64,000 bases of DNA, from the NCBI RefSeq assembly GCF_002019605.1, contig NZ_KV917368.1, positions 3,796,519 through 3,860,518 on the forward strand, given 5' to 3'. Shown here piece by piece: positions 1-7,571 of the stretch; position 1 is the first letter of the stretch, and every line of letters begins with the position of its first letter. The notes below the pieces were generated by a model, which was not told where the DNA came from, ran no database searches, and saw only the letters and a program-made list of their open reading frames with translations. The position numbers were made by a program, and so were the translations under genes. The stretch comes from Alkalihalobacterium alkalinitrilicum. GTDB lineage: Bacteria; Bacillota; Bacilli; Bacillales; Bacillaceae_F.

Positions 1-594
1 GCTTCAGGAGACCGCGATAAAGATTTCACAGCTTTGGGAATATCCAAGCTCGAAAGTGGAAGGCTGTTTAAAAAGAATTATGCATTCCTTGAACGGCTAT
101 TAAAGGAGGACAGTCCGACAATCAACAGCGATTTAGGCGTCATCGATGGAACGGATATGAGAATGATCCCCAAGCCTTTTTCCTCGATTCCGACCATGGT
201 GACAGGATTCAGCAATCAATCGATTGAATGGATCGCCCAGAATGGGGACGGCTGGATCCATTACCCGAGGGCTATCCCACAACAAACTCAATTGATTAAC
301 GAGTATCGCGAGTTGTCGGAAATTCACGCCCCAGGAGTGTTTAAACCTTTCACTCAGACTTTATTTATTGATTTATCGGAAAATCCCGATGCGTTACCTG
401 TTCCGATTCCTTTAGGATTTCGTGTAGGACGCAAACAGTTATTAGAAATTTTATATCAATTTCAATCCATTGGTGTCAATCACCTGGCTTTTGTTTTGTA
501 TTTTTCAAAGCGCCCTCCCGAGGAAGTCATACAGGAGCTTGGAGAGTTTGTGTTGCCTTACTTTCCGACTCATGAAATTCCAGTAGGAGATTAG
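1..594 (+). CDS. Luciferase-like (LLM class) flavin oxidoreductase, 3' part, cut by window edge
   Basis: The reading frame is open from base 1 (A-S-G-D-R-D...) to a TAG at 592, so this is the C-terminal ~197 residues of a longer protein. It is the same, residue for residue, as the C-terminal part of the copy at 11567-12397, where the preceding sequence (LPLRHP, DQLFPERLIMGVASGDR) identifies an FMN-dependent luciferase-fold monooxygenase of the BA3436-like type. The substrate is unknown. A second, different luciferase-like gene follows 37 bases downstream, so the two are probably co-transcribed. Whether this copy carries the N-terminal lesion seen in the other copy cannot be judged, because the 5' part lies outside the window. 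Confidence 0.85.
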   Translation, partial: ASGDRDKDFTALGISKLESGRLFKKNYAFLERLLKEDSPTINSDLGVIDGTDMRMIPKPFSSIPTMVTGFSNQSIEWIAQNGDGWIHYPRAIPQQTQLINEYRELSEIHAPGVFKPFTQTLFIDLSENPDALPVPIPLGFRVGRKQLLEILYQFQSIGVNHLAFVLYFSKRPPEEVIQELGEFVLPYFPTHEIPVGD

Positions 595-631
595 TTTTTA
601 ATAAAATTGGATAAGGGAAGAAGATGAACTT

Positions 632-1654
632 ATGTCTAAACATGCAATTAAACTAAACGAAATTCCATTCTCAGTGCTGGATCTTGCACCGATAACAGCC
701 AGAAGTACTCCTGCAGATTCTTTCCGCCACACATTGGAACTCGCACAGCATGCTGAAAAACTTGGTTACAACCGTTTTTGGCTTGCTGAACATCATAATA
801 TGCCGTTCATCGCCAGTTCCGCCACTTCGGTGGTGATGTCCCATGTGGCAGCCGGTACATCAAAAATCCGGATTGGTTCAGGAGGAATCATGCTGCCGAA
901 TCACGCACCGCTCGTCATCGCTGAGCAGTTTGGCACTCTTGAATCCTTATATCCTGGGCGAATTGACCTTGGTCTGGGGCGGGCACCCGGTACAGATCAG
1001 GGGACTGCTCGTGCATTGAGACGCGACTTGGGAAGTACCGGAGATGACTTTCCTGAGCAATTAGCGGAACTCCGCGGTTACTTTGATCCATCCTTGGCAC
1101 AAGGAAACCTAATAAAAGCGATTCCAGGTGAAGGTTTGAATATTCCAATCTGGCTGTTGGGTTCAAGCGGCTTCAGTGCGCAGCTGGCCGGAGAACTGGG
1201 TTTGCCATTCGCATTTGCCGCCCATTTCTCACCACTTAACACTCTGGGTGCTCTACAGATCTATCGCAAGGCGTTTAAGCCTTCGAATGTTCTCGATAAT
1301 CCGTATGCGATGGTGGCATTGAATATCATTGCAGCAGAAACGGATAAAGAGGCAAAACTCCTTTTCACAACCCTGCAGCAGCAATTTTTGAATCTGATGA
1401 GCGGCAACCTTACACCGCTTCAACCACCAGTAGATGACATAAGCGAAGTGGCAAGTAGTTACCAAATAAATGCTCTTCAGCAGCAATTAGGTTCATCGAT
1501 CATTGGCAGCCAGCAGACGGTGAAGGAAAAGCTGAAGACATTTGTGGAGGAAAGCCAGGCTGATGAAATCATGGCCATTGCCCAAGTTTACGACCACAAA
1601 GCTCGCCTGCATTCATACGAACTTCTGGAAGAAATTACAAAAAGCGAAAGGTAA
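632..1654 (+). CDS. LLM class flavin-dependent oxidoreductase (copy 1)
   Basis: A 340-residue luciferase-fold monooxygenase family protein, complete by length. Family hallmarks visible are FSVLDLAPI near the N terminus, [10 protein letters not shown] (residues ~49-58), the [14 protein letters not shown] strand and [14 protein letters not shown] (~110-123), all parts of the FMN-binding TIM-barrel of the MsnO8/YtmO-like group. It presumably uses reduced FMN and oxygen on an unknown small substrate. The ATG follows a weak AGGGAAGAAG ribosome site. Copy 2 (12435-13457) is nearly identical over the first ~250 residues, but the C-terminal ~70 differ at many positions ([12 protein letters not shown] versus [12 protein letters not shown]). 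Confidence 0.9.
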   Translation: MSKHAIKLNEIPFSVLDLAPITARSTPADSFRHTLELAQHAEKLGYNRFWLAEHHNMPFIASSATSVVMSHVAAGTSKIRIGSGGIMLPNHAPLVIAEQFGTLESLYPGRIDLGLGRAPGTDQGTARALRRDLGSTGDDFPEQLAELRGYFDPSLAQGNLIKAIPGEGLNIPIWLLGSSGFSAQLAGELGLPFAFAAHFSPLNTLGALQIYRKAFKPSNVLDNPYAMVALNIIAAETDKEAKLLFTTLQQQFLNLMSGNLTPLQPPVDDISEVASSYQINALQQQLGSSIIGSQQTVKEKLKTFVEESQADEIMAIAQVYDHKARLHSYELLEEITKSER

Positions 1655-1797
1655 AAAGGAGGACATCAGCAAGGAAACCTTCTTGATGATTTTTCTAAGG
1701 CATTGAATATGGATGAAACCGTGAGATCAGGTTATGAGATTGTTCACAGGATTCCTTAATTAAAAAGATAAAAGTTATTAGAATAGGAGACAATGAT
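1655..1797 (+). other. Decayed intergenic stretch between duplicated genes
   Basis: In one frame this reads LDDFSKALNMDETVRSGYE and ends at HRIP plus a stop, without a start codon, and looks like the tail of a lost gene. The equivalent stretch in copy 2 (13458-13599) has several indels and substitutions that break that frame. The two cassettes are therefore not a recent perfect duplication here. Confidence 0.4.
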
Positions 1798-2097
1798 ATG
1801 AACTGCAAAATTAATCGAAATGCTGCTAAAGTGCTGAAACAAATGTTGGAAAGTGAAGAGGCCGAAGGGAAAATGGTTCGTGTCTACATTACATTGGACC
1901 ATGGGGACCATGCCCATTATGATGTAAAACTTGATACGCCCACGGACCATGATGAAATTGTGAAAACAGACAAAGGCATTGATGTTTTACTTGATAAAAG
2001 GGAACCGTTTTTAGATGGGGTTTGGATCAAGTATTTCTATGTGCCGCAAGCAGGATTTGACATCACGAATTCTTCCAAAGGGCATCACCATCATTAA
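1798..2097 (+). CDS. HesB/IscA-like Fe-S biosynthesis family protein (copy 1)
   Basis: A 99-residue protein resembling the HesB/YadR (Fe-S_biosyn) family in its opening (INRNAAKVLKQML) and its conserved end (YFYVPQAGFDITN). It has one Cys, at position 3, and lacks the conserved cysteines of true IscA scaffolds, so Fe-S transfer is doubtful. It ends in GHHHH, a natural histidine tail that could bind metal. RBS AGGAGACAATGAT precedes the ATG. Only three residues near position 30-40 differ from the copy at 13600-13899. It lies downstream of two flavin oxidoreductases and may be co-transcribed with them. The family assignment is by pattern only. Confidence 0.75.
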   Translation: MNCKINRNAAKVLKQMLESEEAEGKMVRVYITLDHGDHAHYDVKLDTPTDHDEIVKTDKGIDVLLDKREPFLDGVWIKYFYVPQAGFDITNSSKGHHHH

Positions 2098-2240
2098 ACA
2101 CGTGACAGAGCGATACTAAATGTTTTTATATCCTCATATATCTAGCAGTAACATATACTAAACACGGTAGATTACTTGTATTTATTGTGATAAATGAGAA
2201 TAATACCAACGATGCTTTTACAAATTCAAGGGGGCTTATC

Positions 2241-2315
2241 ATGATGAGCAAAAAAATCGCTACACTGCGGGTCTTGGGGACAGGTAATTCGACCCGTCTG
2301 CGCTTTAAAATATGA
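2241..2315 (+). pseudogene. Truncated yfkM (DJ-1/PfpI) 5' end
   Basis: The RBS (GGGGGCTTATC), start and first nine codons (MMSKKIATL) match the intact gene at 14043-14558. The sequence switches to unrelated DNA at 2267 and the frame stops at 2313-2315. This is the broken end of the duplication and leaves no functional protein. Confidence 0.9.
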
Positions 2316-2523
2316 AAGTGCTGCACCATAGGAATAACAAAAACAAATTGAACTTCCACAAGTGAACGAACAATTGTCTTGGCCGAATAAAATAGGGGGG
2401 AAGATTCTCCTCAGCTATCAGCACAAGTTCAAAAAGAAGCACTAACACTACCTAAAGCTGCTTATTTTCGTAAATAATTTAGTCTATTAAAGTGTAAACG
2501 GGTCATAGTTCCTGTCCCCCCAA
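2267..2523. other. Segment with inverted GGGGACAGG ends, degenerate inside
   Basis: It opens with GGGTCTTGGGGACAGG and closes with CCTGTCCCCCCAACCC, an imperfect inverted pair ~240 bases apart. Inside, one frame reads PQLSAQVQKEALTLPK and then AAYFRK and a stop (2410-2477), the tail of an unrecognised protein. The left end coincides exactly with the end of the 2.27 kb duplication. It could be a small non-autonomous element or a recombination scar. Confidence 0.45.
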
Positions 2524-2566
2524 CCCAGTCTAGGGAACAGTTAAGGTTTAAATAGAGTTATAAAAA

Positions 2567-2623
2567 CGTAAGCGTCAAATAGTCCTCATCTTTTTAGTAG
2601 GTGGGGACTATTTGACGCTTACG
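2567..2623. repeat. 57-base near-perfect hairpin (19-bp arms)
   Basis: The left arm 2567-2585 (CGTAAGCGTCAAATAGTCC) is exactly complementary to the right arm 2605-2623, around a 19-base loop. It abuts the truncated oxidoreductase fragment that begins at 2626. With no T-run and no gene ending on it, it looks more like a mobile palindromic element or junction than a terminator. Confidence 0.8.
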
Positions 2624-2625
2624 AT

Positions 2626-2832
2626 TCTAAAGGGAAAATAATCGGTGTGCATGGTGTTGGAAAAGGAGCTGGTGATTGGATGCAAACCATTATCTTTGCT
2701 ATCACTCAAAAGCATAAGATTGGAGATCTCTCACAAATGATCTATCCGTATCCCAATCATGTAACAGCCGTTCAGCGTACAGCAGATTTATATTGGAGAG
2801 AGAAGTTATTTAATGGTGTATACCAAAACTAA
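2626..2832 (+). pseudogene. C-terminal fragment of FAD disulfide reductase (Lpd/MerA-like)
   Basis: The frame (KGKIIGVHGVGKGAGDWMQ ... YPYPNHVTAVQRTADLYW) matches the C-terminal dimerisation domain of the dihydrolipoamide dehydrogenase/mercuric reductase family. Some 400 residues carrying the FAD and NAD domains and the redox CxxxxC are missing. A GTG at 2647 could start a 61-residue peptide, but no RBS is evident. The fragment begins right beside the 57-base palindrome. Non-functional remnant. Confidence 0.75.
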
Positions 2833-2845
2833 CAAAGTTTCGATA

Positions 2846-2884
2846 ATAAACATCCTAACTAACGATTATAGTTGGGATGTTTAT
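2846..2884. terminator. Hairpin at the 3' end of the Crp-like gene
   Basis: ATAAACATCC(T)AACT pairs with AGTTGGGATGTTTAT around AACGATTAT. It overlaps the stop region of the minus-strand Crp-like gene and probably ends it. Confidence 0.65.
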
Positions 2885-3561
2885 ATTTCTTCTAATACCT
2901 GCTGTACTTTATCAGCATTAATGGACATCTTTATTCCCTTTTTTATAAATCCATCCTTTTTAAGTTGACTTAATATGGCACTTGTTGTTTCACGAGTTGA
3001 CCCAATCATATTAGCAATATCTGCATGTGTAAGTTTCATGTTAATTGTTTGCCATTCTTTATTTCTTATTCCTGTTTTTTCACTTAATTTTAATAATAAA
3101 TATAATAATCGATATTTGACGTCACTAAGAGCTATTTTCTCACTCAGACTATAAACTTCCTTTAAACGATTGGACAGAATATTTATAAATTTTAGAGCGA
3201 TTTTTGGGTTTTTTTCAATGAACCTTTCAAAATCATTTTTTCCTATAATGCATAGGTAGGTATCTACCATTGCTTCGGCATAAATCTGATCATCTGTTAA
3301 TGAGAGAGTTGAGGTTTCACCAAATATATTTCCTCCAGTTAGCACATCAACAGTAAATTGTTTCCCCTGATTGTTCATACGGTACAAACGAACTTGCCCT
3401 TCCTTTAACAAAAACAAAGCTTCAATTGGTTGATCGGGTGATAATATGAGAGTTCCTTTTTTTACTGGTTTCATGTCGCTTAATTCATCTATAACCATGA
3501 GGTCATCCATTGGAAGTTCATCAAATAAACTAATTTGTGAAAGTAATAATAATTTATCCAT
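2881..3561 (-). CDS. Crp/Fnr family transcriptional regulator
   Basis: 226 residues. An N-terminal cyclic-nucleotide-type beta-barrel (~15-115, with GNIFGETSTL in the usual ligand-loop place) is joined to a C-terminal winged helix (HADIANMIGSTRETTSAILSQL, ~175-196) typical of Crp. It has a single Cys and so lacks the four-cysteine Fe-S motif of FNR. It is divergent from the glutaredoxin gene at 3683, with ~120 bases between. The intervening sequence contains near-palindromic TTAACTGTAATTTAAC at ~3613-3628, a possible operator. It plausibly controls the redox genes that follow (glutaredoxin, OsmC, thioredoxin); that role is inferred. Confidence 0.88.
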   Translation of the reverse strand: MDKLLLLSQISLFDELPMDDLMVIDELSDMKPVKKGTLILSPDQPIEALFLLKEGQVRLYRMNNQGKQFTVDVLTGGNIFGETSTLSLTDDQIYAEAMVDTYLCIIGKNDFERFIEKNPKIALKFINILSNRLKEVYSLSEKIALSDVKYRLLYLLLKLSEKTGIRNKEWQTINMKLTHADIANMIGSTRETTSAILSQLKKDGFIKKGIKMSINADKVQQVLEEI

Positions 3562-3682
3562 TTCTAAGCAATCCCTTCACCATTTTATAGAGCATTATAC
3601 TTTTAAAAATGAAATTAACTGTAATTTAACTTACTGTTAGAATGCAAAATAAGCTGTAAAGTATATGTAGGAGGAATGAAAG

Positions 3683-3940
3683 GTGAAACTCATTTTATAT
3701 ACAATTGATGGCTGTATCAAATGTCATAGAGCAAAAAAATATCTCACAAAAAAAGATATACCATTTATTGAAAAAAATCTACTTCTAGATAAAGAAGCTG
3801 CATCACAGTTAAAAGAATTACTTGGAGAAATAGTGGCACCTGTTTTTGTCTCTGGAGCGAGCATTATTAATGGATTCGAAATATACAATTCTGAAAGGGA
3901 GAAGATGGATCAAGATGAATCCAATCAGTTTAAACGATAA
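3683..3940 (+). CDS. Glutaredoxin family protein
   Basis: 85 residues. The start KLILYTIDGCIKC carries the CxxC redox pair (C11, C14). Later VAPVFV holds the cis-proline and SIINGFE resembles the glutathione/thiol-site loop of glutaredoxin-like proteins. It is a cytosolic thiol-disulfide carrier, probably working with bacillithiol or another protein partner in this group. RBS AGGAGGAATGAAAG precedes an ATG whose frame follows GTG. The broken HPP gene and osmC lie downstream on the same strand, suggesting a former redox operon controlled by the divergent Crp-like protein. Confidence 0.85.
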   Translation: MKLILYTIDGCIKCHRAKKYLTKKDIPFIEKNLLLDKEAASQLKELLGEIVAPVFVSGASIINGFEIYNSEREKMDQDESNQFKR

Positions 3941-3963
3941 TATACAAAAAGGAGCAAAGGTTA

Positions 3964-4536
3964 ATGGTCCAACAGAAAAAAGAAATGGACGAATTTCTTT
4001 TGTGTGCTGGAAACATGGGTGATTACTCACAAACACTATATCAAGTATCGAATGAAAGAGGTTCACCATTGGATTTATATGGGTATTATGCTAATTTTCA
4101 TATCTTTTCTATCACAAAAGGTTGGTTGGATTTATATGATGGCTCCTCCCCTAATAGTAACACTATATGAACTCACAAAAAACAAGTCATTATTAAGAAA
4201 AAAACCAATACGATTAATATCATTGATGTTTTTGTCTAGTATTTGGGGTGTTATTTGCGTAGTTATTCTATATCATTTATTCAACGTTCCACTATGGGGT
4301 GTAGCAGGGGTTATTACTCTATCTATTCATTTAGTCTTTATGATCATTAAGCTAGAATTTCCTTCTGCAGCTGCTATAGCATTATTACCAACTATTATTC
4401 ACCTTGAAAATCTTTGGTTCTATCAATACAAATACTGTTTGGTATATCTTTTTTCGTTTTATCAAGCCTGATTTATCTTCGTAAAGGAAAACTTAATTCC
4501 CGGGATTATATAAAAGAATTAAAAAATGAAATATAA
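3964..4536 (+). pseudogene. HPP family membrane protein, frameshifted
   Basis: An AAAGGAGCAAAGGTTA ribosome site precedes the ATG at 3964, but that frame ends early. The recognisable protein continues in the next frame from ~4004 (YMMAPPLIVTLYELTK, LWGVAGVITLSIHLVF, KLEFPSAAAIALLP), with several membrane helices as in the HPP family. Near 4430 the frame shifts again, and the natural tail SSLIYLRKGKLNSRDYIKE and KNEI follows to a TAA at 4534-4536. Two single-base shifts make it a pseudogene unless they are sequencing errors. HPP proteins are four-helix integral membrane proteins, some linked to nitrite transport. Here the gene sits among redox genes. Confidence 0.75.
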
Positions 4537-4625
4537 AAATAGTAAATGTAATCGAGCTTACAGAAGATTTTTCGTATCAGATTTATAATAAATAATGTAC
4601 CAAATAACTTAAGGAGGAATATTAA

Positions 4626-5066
4626 ATGGCAACTAAAACAAAAGTACAGATTACATCAGAGTCCAAAGGGATGCAAACTGTGATAAATGCAGGAAAACAT
4701 ACAATTACAATAGATGAGCCAGCAGATATGGGAGGAAATGATACAGGGGCTGATCCATTAACAATACTACTATCTTCTCTTGCTGGTTGTGAAAATGTTA
4801 TTGCAAACATGGTAGCTAAAGAAATGAGTTTTGATTTACAGGGGATTGAGTTCGATATAAAAGGGTTACTTGACCTTCGTGGATTAATGGGTGAAGAGGG
4901 AGTTAAACCATACTTTGAAAAAGTAACGATTAATGCGAAAGTCAAAACATCAGAGTCCCAAGAACGTGTAAATGAATTACAATCTAAAACTGATAAGCGT
5001 TGCCCGGTATTTACTACATTTGAGGCAGCTGGAATAGAGCTTGTACCTAATTGGGTAAAGGAATAA
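4626..5066 (+). CDS. OsmC family peroxide/thiol-reactive protein
   Basis: 146 residues with the OsmC/Ohr fold pattern: GADPLTILLSSLAGCENVIA with a conserved Cys at 55, and the second half DKRCPVFTTFEAAGIEL with Cys at ~126. In peroxidase members these two cysteines reduce organic hydroperoxides. The spacing fits, but which OsmC subfamily this belongs to is unclear. AAGGAGGAATATTAA provides a strong RBS for the ATG. It is followed by a bidirectional terminator and lies in the redox cluster with glutaredoxin, thioredoxin and peroxiredoxin. Confidence 0.88.
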   Translation: MATKTKVQITSESKGMQTVINAGKHTITIDEPADMGGNDTGADPLTILLSSLAGCENVIANMVAKEMSFDLQGIEFDIKGLLDLRGLMGEEGVKPYFEKVTINAKVKTSESQERVNELQSKTDKRCPVFTTFEAAGIELVPNWVKE

Positions 5067-5074
5067 TAAACAGT

Positions 5075-5116
5075 AAAAAAGCAATGCGACCATTTTGGGT
5101 TCGCATTGCTTTTTTA
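5075..5116. terminator. Bidirectional terminator between osmC-like gene and converging remnant
   Basis: AAAAAAGCAATGCGA pairs with TCGCATTGCTTTTTT, with A and T runs on both sides, serving converging units. Confidence 0.9.
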
Positions 5117-5462
5117 TTGTTTATGTGAATTCATAAAACGTTTATCAATATAGTGCTTTATATTCCATGCAGCAGGATGAGATTGACCTGATGTAACTTT
5201 TACTTTTTTACTGACAGGATCCAATTCAATAATAGTATCCTTAATAAACTGTACAGAAGCCGCTGGGCATAGTTCTTCAATATTAATACGAATGTCATCT
5301 ATATCACAAATTACCTTCTGTAAAACCTGAAAATATACCCGAGTAGTACTGATATTTATTAGGTGAAATAAGTATAATTTCATCAGGAATAGTTTCTTTT
5401 CGTAATGCACGAAGAATAGCGAGATGTGCATGACCACCCCCAATGAGTATTAATTCACTCAT
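5114..5462 (-). pseudogene. FAD-dependent oxidoreductase (NDH/SQR-like), frameshifted and internally deleted
   Basis: From an ATG at 5462 the frame reads MSELILIGGGHAHLAILRAL, the dinucleotide-binding GxGxxG motif of single-subunit NADH dehydrogenase/sulfide-quinone-reductase-like flavoproteins, then YYSGIFSGFTEGN before a stop. A second frame continues with DIDDIRINIEELCPAASVQF and KKVKVTSGQ, then jumps to SHPAAWNIKHYIDKRFM, which resembles the C terminus of the family. Roughly 250 central residues are missing. It is a clear dead gene: one frameshift plus one large internal deletion. Confidence 0.8.
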
Positions 5463-5531
5463 TAAAATCACTCCGTTAAAATAAGGTTAAATTGAAAAGG
5501 AGCCTCTTTAAAAGGAGACTCCATTACGGTT

Positions 5532-5855
5532 TTATGAGAAGTATTTTGAAAGGAATTCATTTACTTGATCAGGTGTTTTAGCATTTGCACTATGCAAGTG
5601 ACCAAGTTTTTCACCGTTTTTAAAGACCAGTAAACTAGGTATCCCCATTACTTCATTTTTTTCTGAAACATTTGGAAAAGAATCTTTATCTATTTCATAA
5701 AAAGGAATATTATCAAATTCCTCCAAAACAGAAGGTAAAAAAGCCTCCATTCTTTTACAATCTGGACACCAACTAGCAAAAAATTTTACAACTACAGGAT
5801 TTTCACTATTAATTACTTCGTTAAATTTTTGTTCTGAATCAATTAATATAAGCAT
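5532..5855 (-). CDS. Thioredoxin family protein
   Basis: 107 residues with a complete thioredoxin fold: VVVKFFASWCPDCKRM carries the CPDC redox pair (C30, C33), and GIPSLLVFKNGEKLG carries the cis-proline. It resembles the B. subtilis YtpP-type small thioredoxins. RBS AAAGGAGAAGTTTAT precedes the ATG. The gene follows, nearly overlapping, the remains of a small membrane protein (5872-6058) on the same strand, so it may originally have been the second gene of that unit. It probably reduces disulfides in partner peroxidases such as the peroxiredoxin nearby. Confidence 0.88.
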   Translation of the reverse strand: MLILIDSEQKFNEVINSENPVVVKFFASWCPDCKRMEAFLPSVLEEFDNIPFYEIDKDSFPNVSEKNEVMGIPSLLVFKNGEKLGHLHSANAKTPDQVNEFLSKYFS

Positions 5856-5871
5856 ATAAACTTCTCCTTTA

Positions 5872-6058
5872 TTAATTCAAATTTTCGGATACAGGTATAT
5901 TAAGCTTTGAGGGGAGCTTAAATACCAATGCTACAAGGATAGAAAAGAAAATGTGAGTTCCGAGGTTTATTAATTGTTGAGGTGCTAAAGAGTTAGTATG
6001 GTTTGCCCATTCCCATCATCTCTGCAATCTCAGCTATCATACTCAACATTTGCATCAT
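5872..6058 (-). pseudogene. Small membrane protein remnant with one frameshift
   Basis: From ATG codons at 6058/6055 the frame reads MLSMIAEIAEMMGMGKPY and stops. One base over, it continues as NSLAPQQLINLGTHIFFS and then ILVALVFKLPSKLNIPVSEN to a TAA at 5872-5874. A single indel would restore a ~62-residue protein with one hydrophobic helix. I do not recognise the family. Its end overlaps the RBS of the thioredoxin gene. Confidence 0.5.
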
Positions 6059-6150
6059 AATATTGTAGTACCTTTATCTTACAGGAGTGGTGATAATATT
6101 TATGTAATCTCGATTACAAAACAGAATAATCGTTATATTGTTGTTATTTA

Positions 6151-6182
6151 AAGCGAAACCGTCTATGGAAAATAGACAGTTC
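6151..6182 (-). terminator. Terminator of the YjcZ-type gene
   Basis: On the minus strand ACTGTCTAT pairs with ATAGACGGT around TTTCC and runs into a T-rich tail, 15-45 bases after the stop at 6195. Confidence 0.65.
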
Positions 6183-6194
6183 ACTTGTAACCCC

Positions 6195-6284
6195 TTAGTG
6201 TCCAAATGCACTTACACCGACAATGATAAGCAAAATGAATAAAACTACGATTATGGCAAAGCCACCACCATGAAATCCACTCAT
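6195..6284 (-). CDS. YjcZ-type small spore-associated membrane protein
   Basis: A 29-residue gene, too short for routine ORF calling. It begins MSGFHGGGFAIIVVLF, a Gly-rich head running into a single hydrophobic helix (LLIIVGVSAFGH at the end). This is the signature of the YjcZ family of tiny sporulation proteins in Bacillaceae. RBS GGGTGAATTTAT precedes the ATG at 6284 and a terminator follows. A second, longer relative is at 26214-26447 and shares the VVLFILLIIVG helix almost exactly. The exact role in spores is not established. Confidence 0.85.
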   Translation of the reverse strand: MSGFHGGGFAIIVVLFILLIIVGVSAFGH

Positions 6285-6540
6285 ATAAATTCACCCTATA
6301 GCTTTCTATGATATCTTTTTTAAATTTGTATAGGTACATGTATAAGAAAGTTAATTCTGTAAGGTAGTTTACAAAACATTAGTGGATTTTATTTTGAAAT
6401 TGTAACTGAGAACGTTGTTAAATAACGGAAAATTAGGCGTATATAAGACCGAATTAGGCTTTATAGCGATATTTCACTTCATAATACTTTGCAAGATTTA
6501 AAGGGGGGGGTTACTATGAATCGATGGTAAACAAACATAT
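6285..6540. other. Gene-free stretch
   Basis: AT-rich, with the upstream region of the YjcZ-type gene on its left. A run of eight G at ~6503-6510 is followed by ATGAATCGATGGTAA, which encodes only four residues (MNRW). No conserved gene was recognised. Confidence 0.5.
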
Positions 6541-6572
6541 GAAAGAGCAGATACTGATTTTGTCTGCTCTTC
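6541..6572. terminator. Terminator of the peroxiredoxin gene
   Basis: GAAAGAGCAGA pairs with TCTGCTCTTC around TACTGATTTTG, 12 bases beyond the minus-strand stop at 6584. Confidence 0.75.
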
Positions 6573-6583
6573 GGTAATTGTTA

Positions 6584-7087
6584 CTATTTCAAATTTTTTC
6601 CAATGTACTGTACGATTTTTCTTAATTCAGTTGATGTAGGTCGTCCAAATGGACTTGTTTGTTTTTGTTGATAAAGCAAATTTCCTTTTTCATCAACTAA
6701 GAAGTAAGCAGGTTCACCATGCGCTCCATGGTCTTCATATGGTGCATCATCACTATGATAAAATACGTCAAATAACTTTAGTGCTTCTAGATCCTCATCA
6801 GATAAAACTGGAAAAGATAACTGATGTTCTTCTACCATTTTTTTTAGGTTACCAAGTGTATCTGTAGAAATAGTGACTAGGTGAACATTCTTGCTTTTAA
6901 AAAATCCTTTATTTTCTTCTAAATCTTTTAAGTCTTGAACACAAACAGGACACCATGCACCTCTAAAGAAAATAATTAGATGCCAATTTGGATGCTCTTT
7001 TTGATGCGATTCAAAAGATAATTCATCACCAGAAACAGAAGGTAGAGTAAAGTCTGGTATCTTGTCTCCTAATGAAAATTTGGACAA
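6584..7087 (-). CDS. Peroxiredoxin (AhpC/TSA, thioredoxin-like)
   Basis: 167 residues. GDKIPDFTLPSVSG opens the fold, and FFRGAWCPVCVQDL carries the peroxidatic Cys46 with a second Cys at 49. SFPVLSDEDLEALKLFDV and GEPAYFLVDEKGNLLY are the usual peroxiredoxin/thioredoxin-like strands. It should reduce peroxides using thioredoxin; the CPVC spacing is like that of thioredoxin-like AhpC/TSA members rather than typical 2-Cys AhpC. RBS AAGGAGGGATTTTC precedes the start. It is transcribed alone, between terminators. Confidence 0.88.
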   Translation of the reverse strand: MSKFSLGDKIPDFTLPSVSGDELSFESHQKEHPNWHLIIFFRGAWCPVCVQDLKDLEENKGFFKSKNVHLVTISTDTLGNLKKMVEEHQLSFPVLSDEDLEALKLFDVFYHSDDAPYEDHGAHGEPAYFLVDEKGNLLYQQKQTSPFGRPTSTELRKIVQYIGKNLK

Positions 7088-7142
7088 TGAAAATCCCTCC
7101 TTGTTAATTTTCGGATTATGTTAAGACACTCTATATAGTATC

Positions 7143-7334
7143 TTGATTTTAAAATTATATATGTATGGATCCCCTAGAAGAGTAAGCAATTATCAAATCA
7201 TGGCATTTATTGAGAATAAAAAGTTACACCCAGAGCTTATATTTGAAGTAGGAGTTAGGGGAGGTTTGGAAACAGCTAAGTTATTTAAGGAGAAACATAT
7301 TTTGAATGTGAATATAGAAAAGCATTCAGTATAA
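7143..7334 (+). other. Short open frame, possible gene remnant
   Basis: About 63 codons (YQIMAFIENKKLHPELIFEV, RGGLETAKLFKEKH) with protein-like composition. There is no clear RBS for the first candidate start or for the ATG at ~7161. I do not recognise it. It runs into the first copy of a dispersed ~50-base repeat, which suggests a degraded gene rather than a working one. Confidence 0.3.
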
Positions 7335-7339
7335 CTGGT

Positions 7340-7395
7340 CTCAATGCTCACTTTTTTGCCTCTTAAATAACCACGGTGAACCTTATCACAAATAG
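7340..7395 (-). repeat. Dispersed ~50-base repeat, copy A
   Basis: TTTTTTGCCTCTTAAATAAC followed by CACGGTGAACC, also present at 9168-9232 and 22318-22376 in the same orientation. On the minus strand all three can be read as VHRGYLRGKK or VHRDYLGGKK, so this may be a conserved piece of a lost coding sequence. Confidence 0.75.
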
Positions 7396-7571
7396 GTTGT
7401 GGTTGGACTTAAAATATAATTAGCGCATGATAATAAGAAGAAATTCATTTTTTAGAAAATGATGTTTGTGACGTTATGGAACATCCTTGAGGGTAAAGAG
7501 AGAGATTGATAAATAAAGTTTTGAGATATTACTTTCTGTATAACAAGGAACTATTCGGTTTCTCCTTTGTT

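Larger units (their letters stand above)
1..2266. repeat. Large direct repeat, copy 1
   Basis: Bases 1-2266 align with 11804-14068 at an offset of 11803, falling to 11802 after an indel near 1700. The first ~1.35 kb and the last ~370 bases are nearly or completely identical. About 1400-1880 is clearly diverged: many substitutions in the 3' end of the second oxidoreductase gene, and a poorly matching intergenic stretch. The match ends abruptly at 2266, after the ninth codon of the yfkM homologue. Confidence 0.97.
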
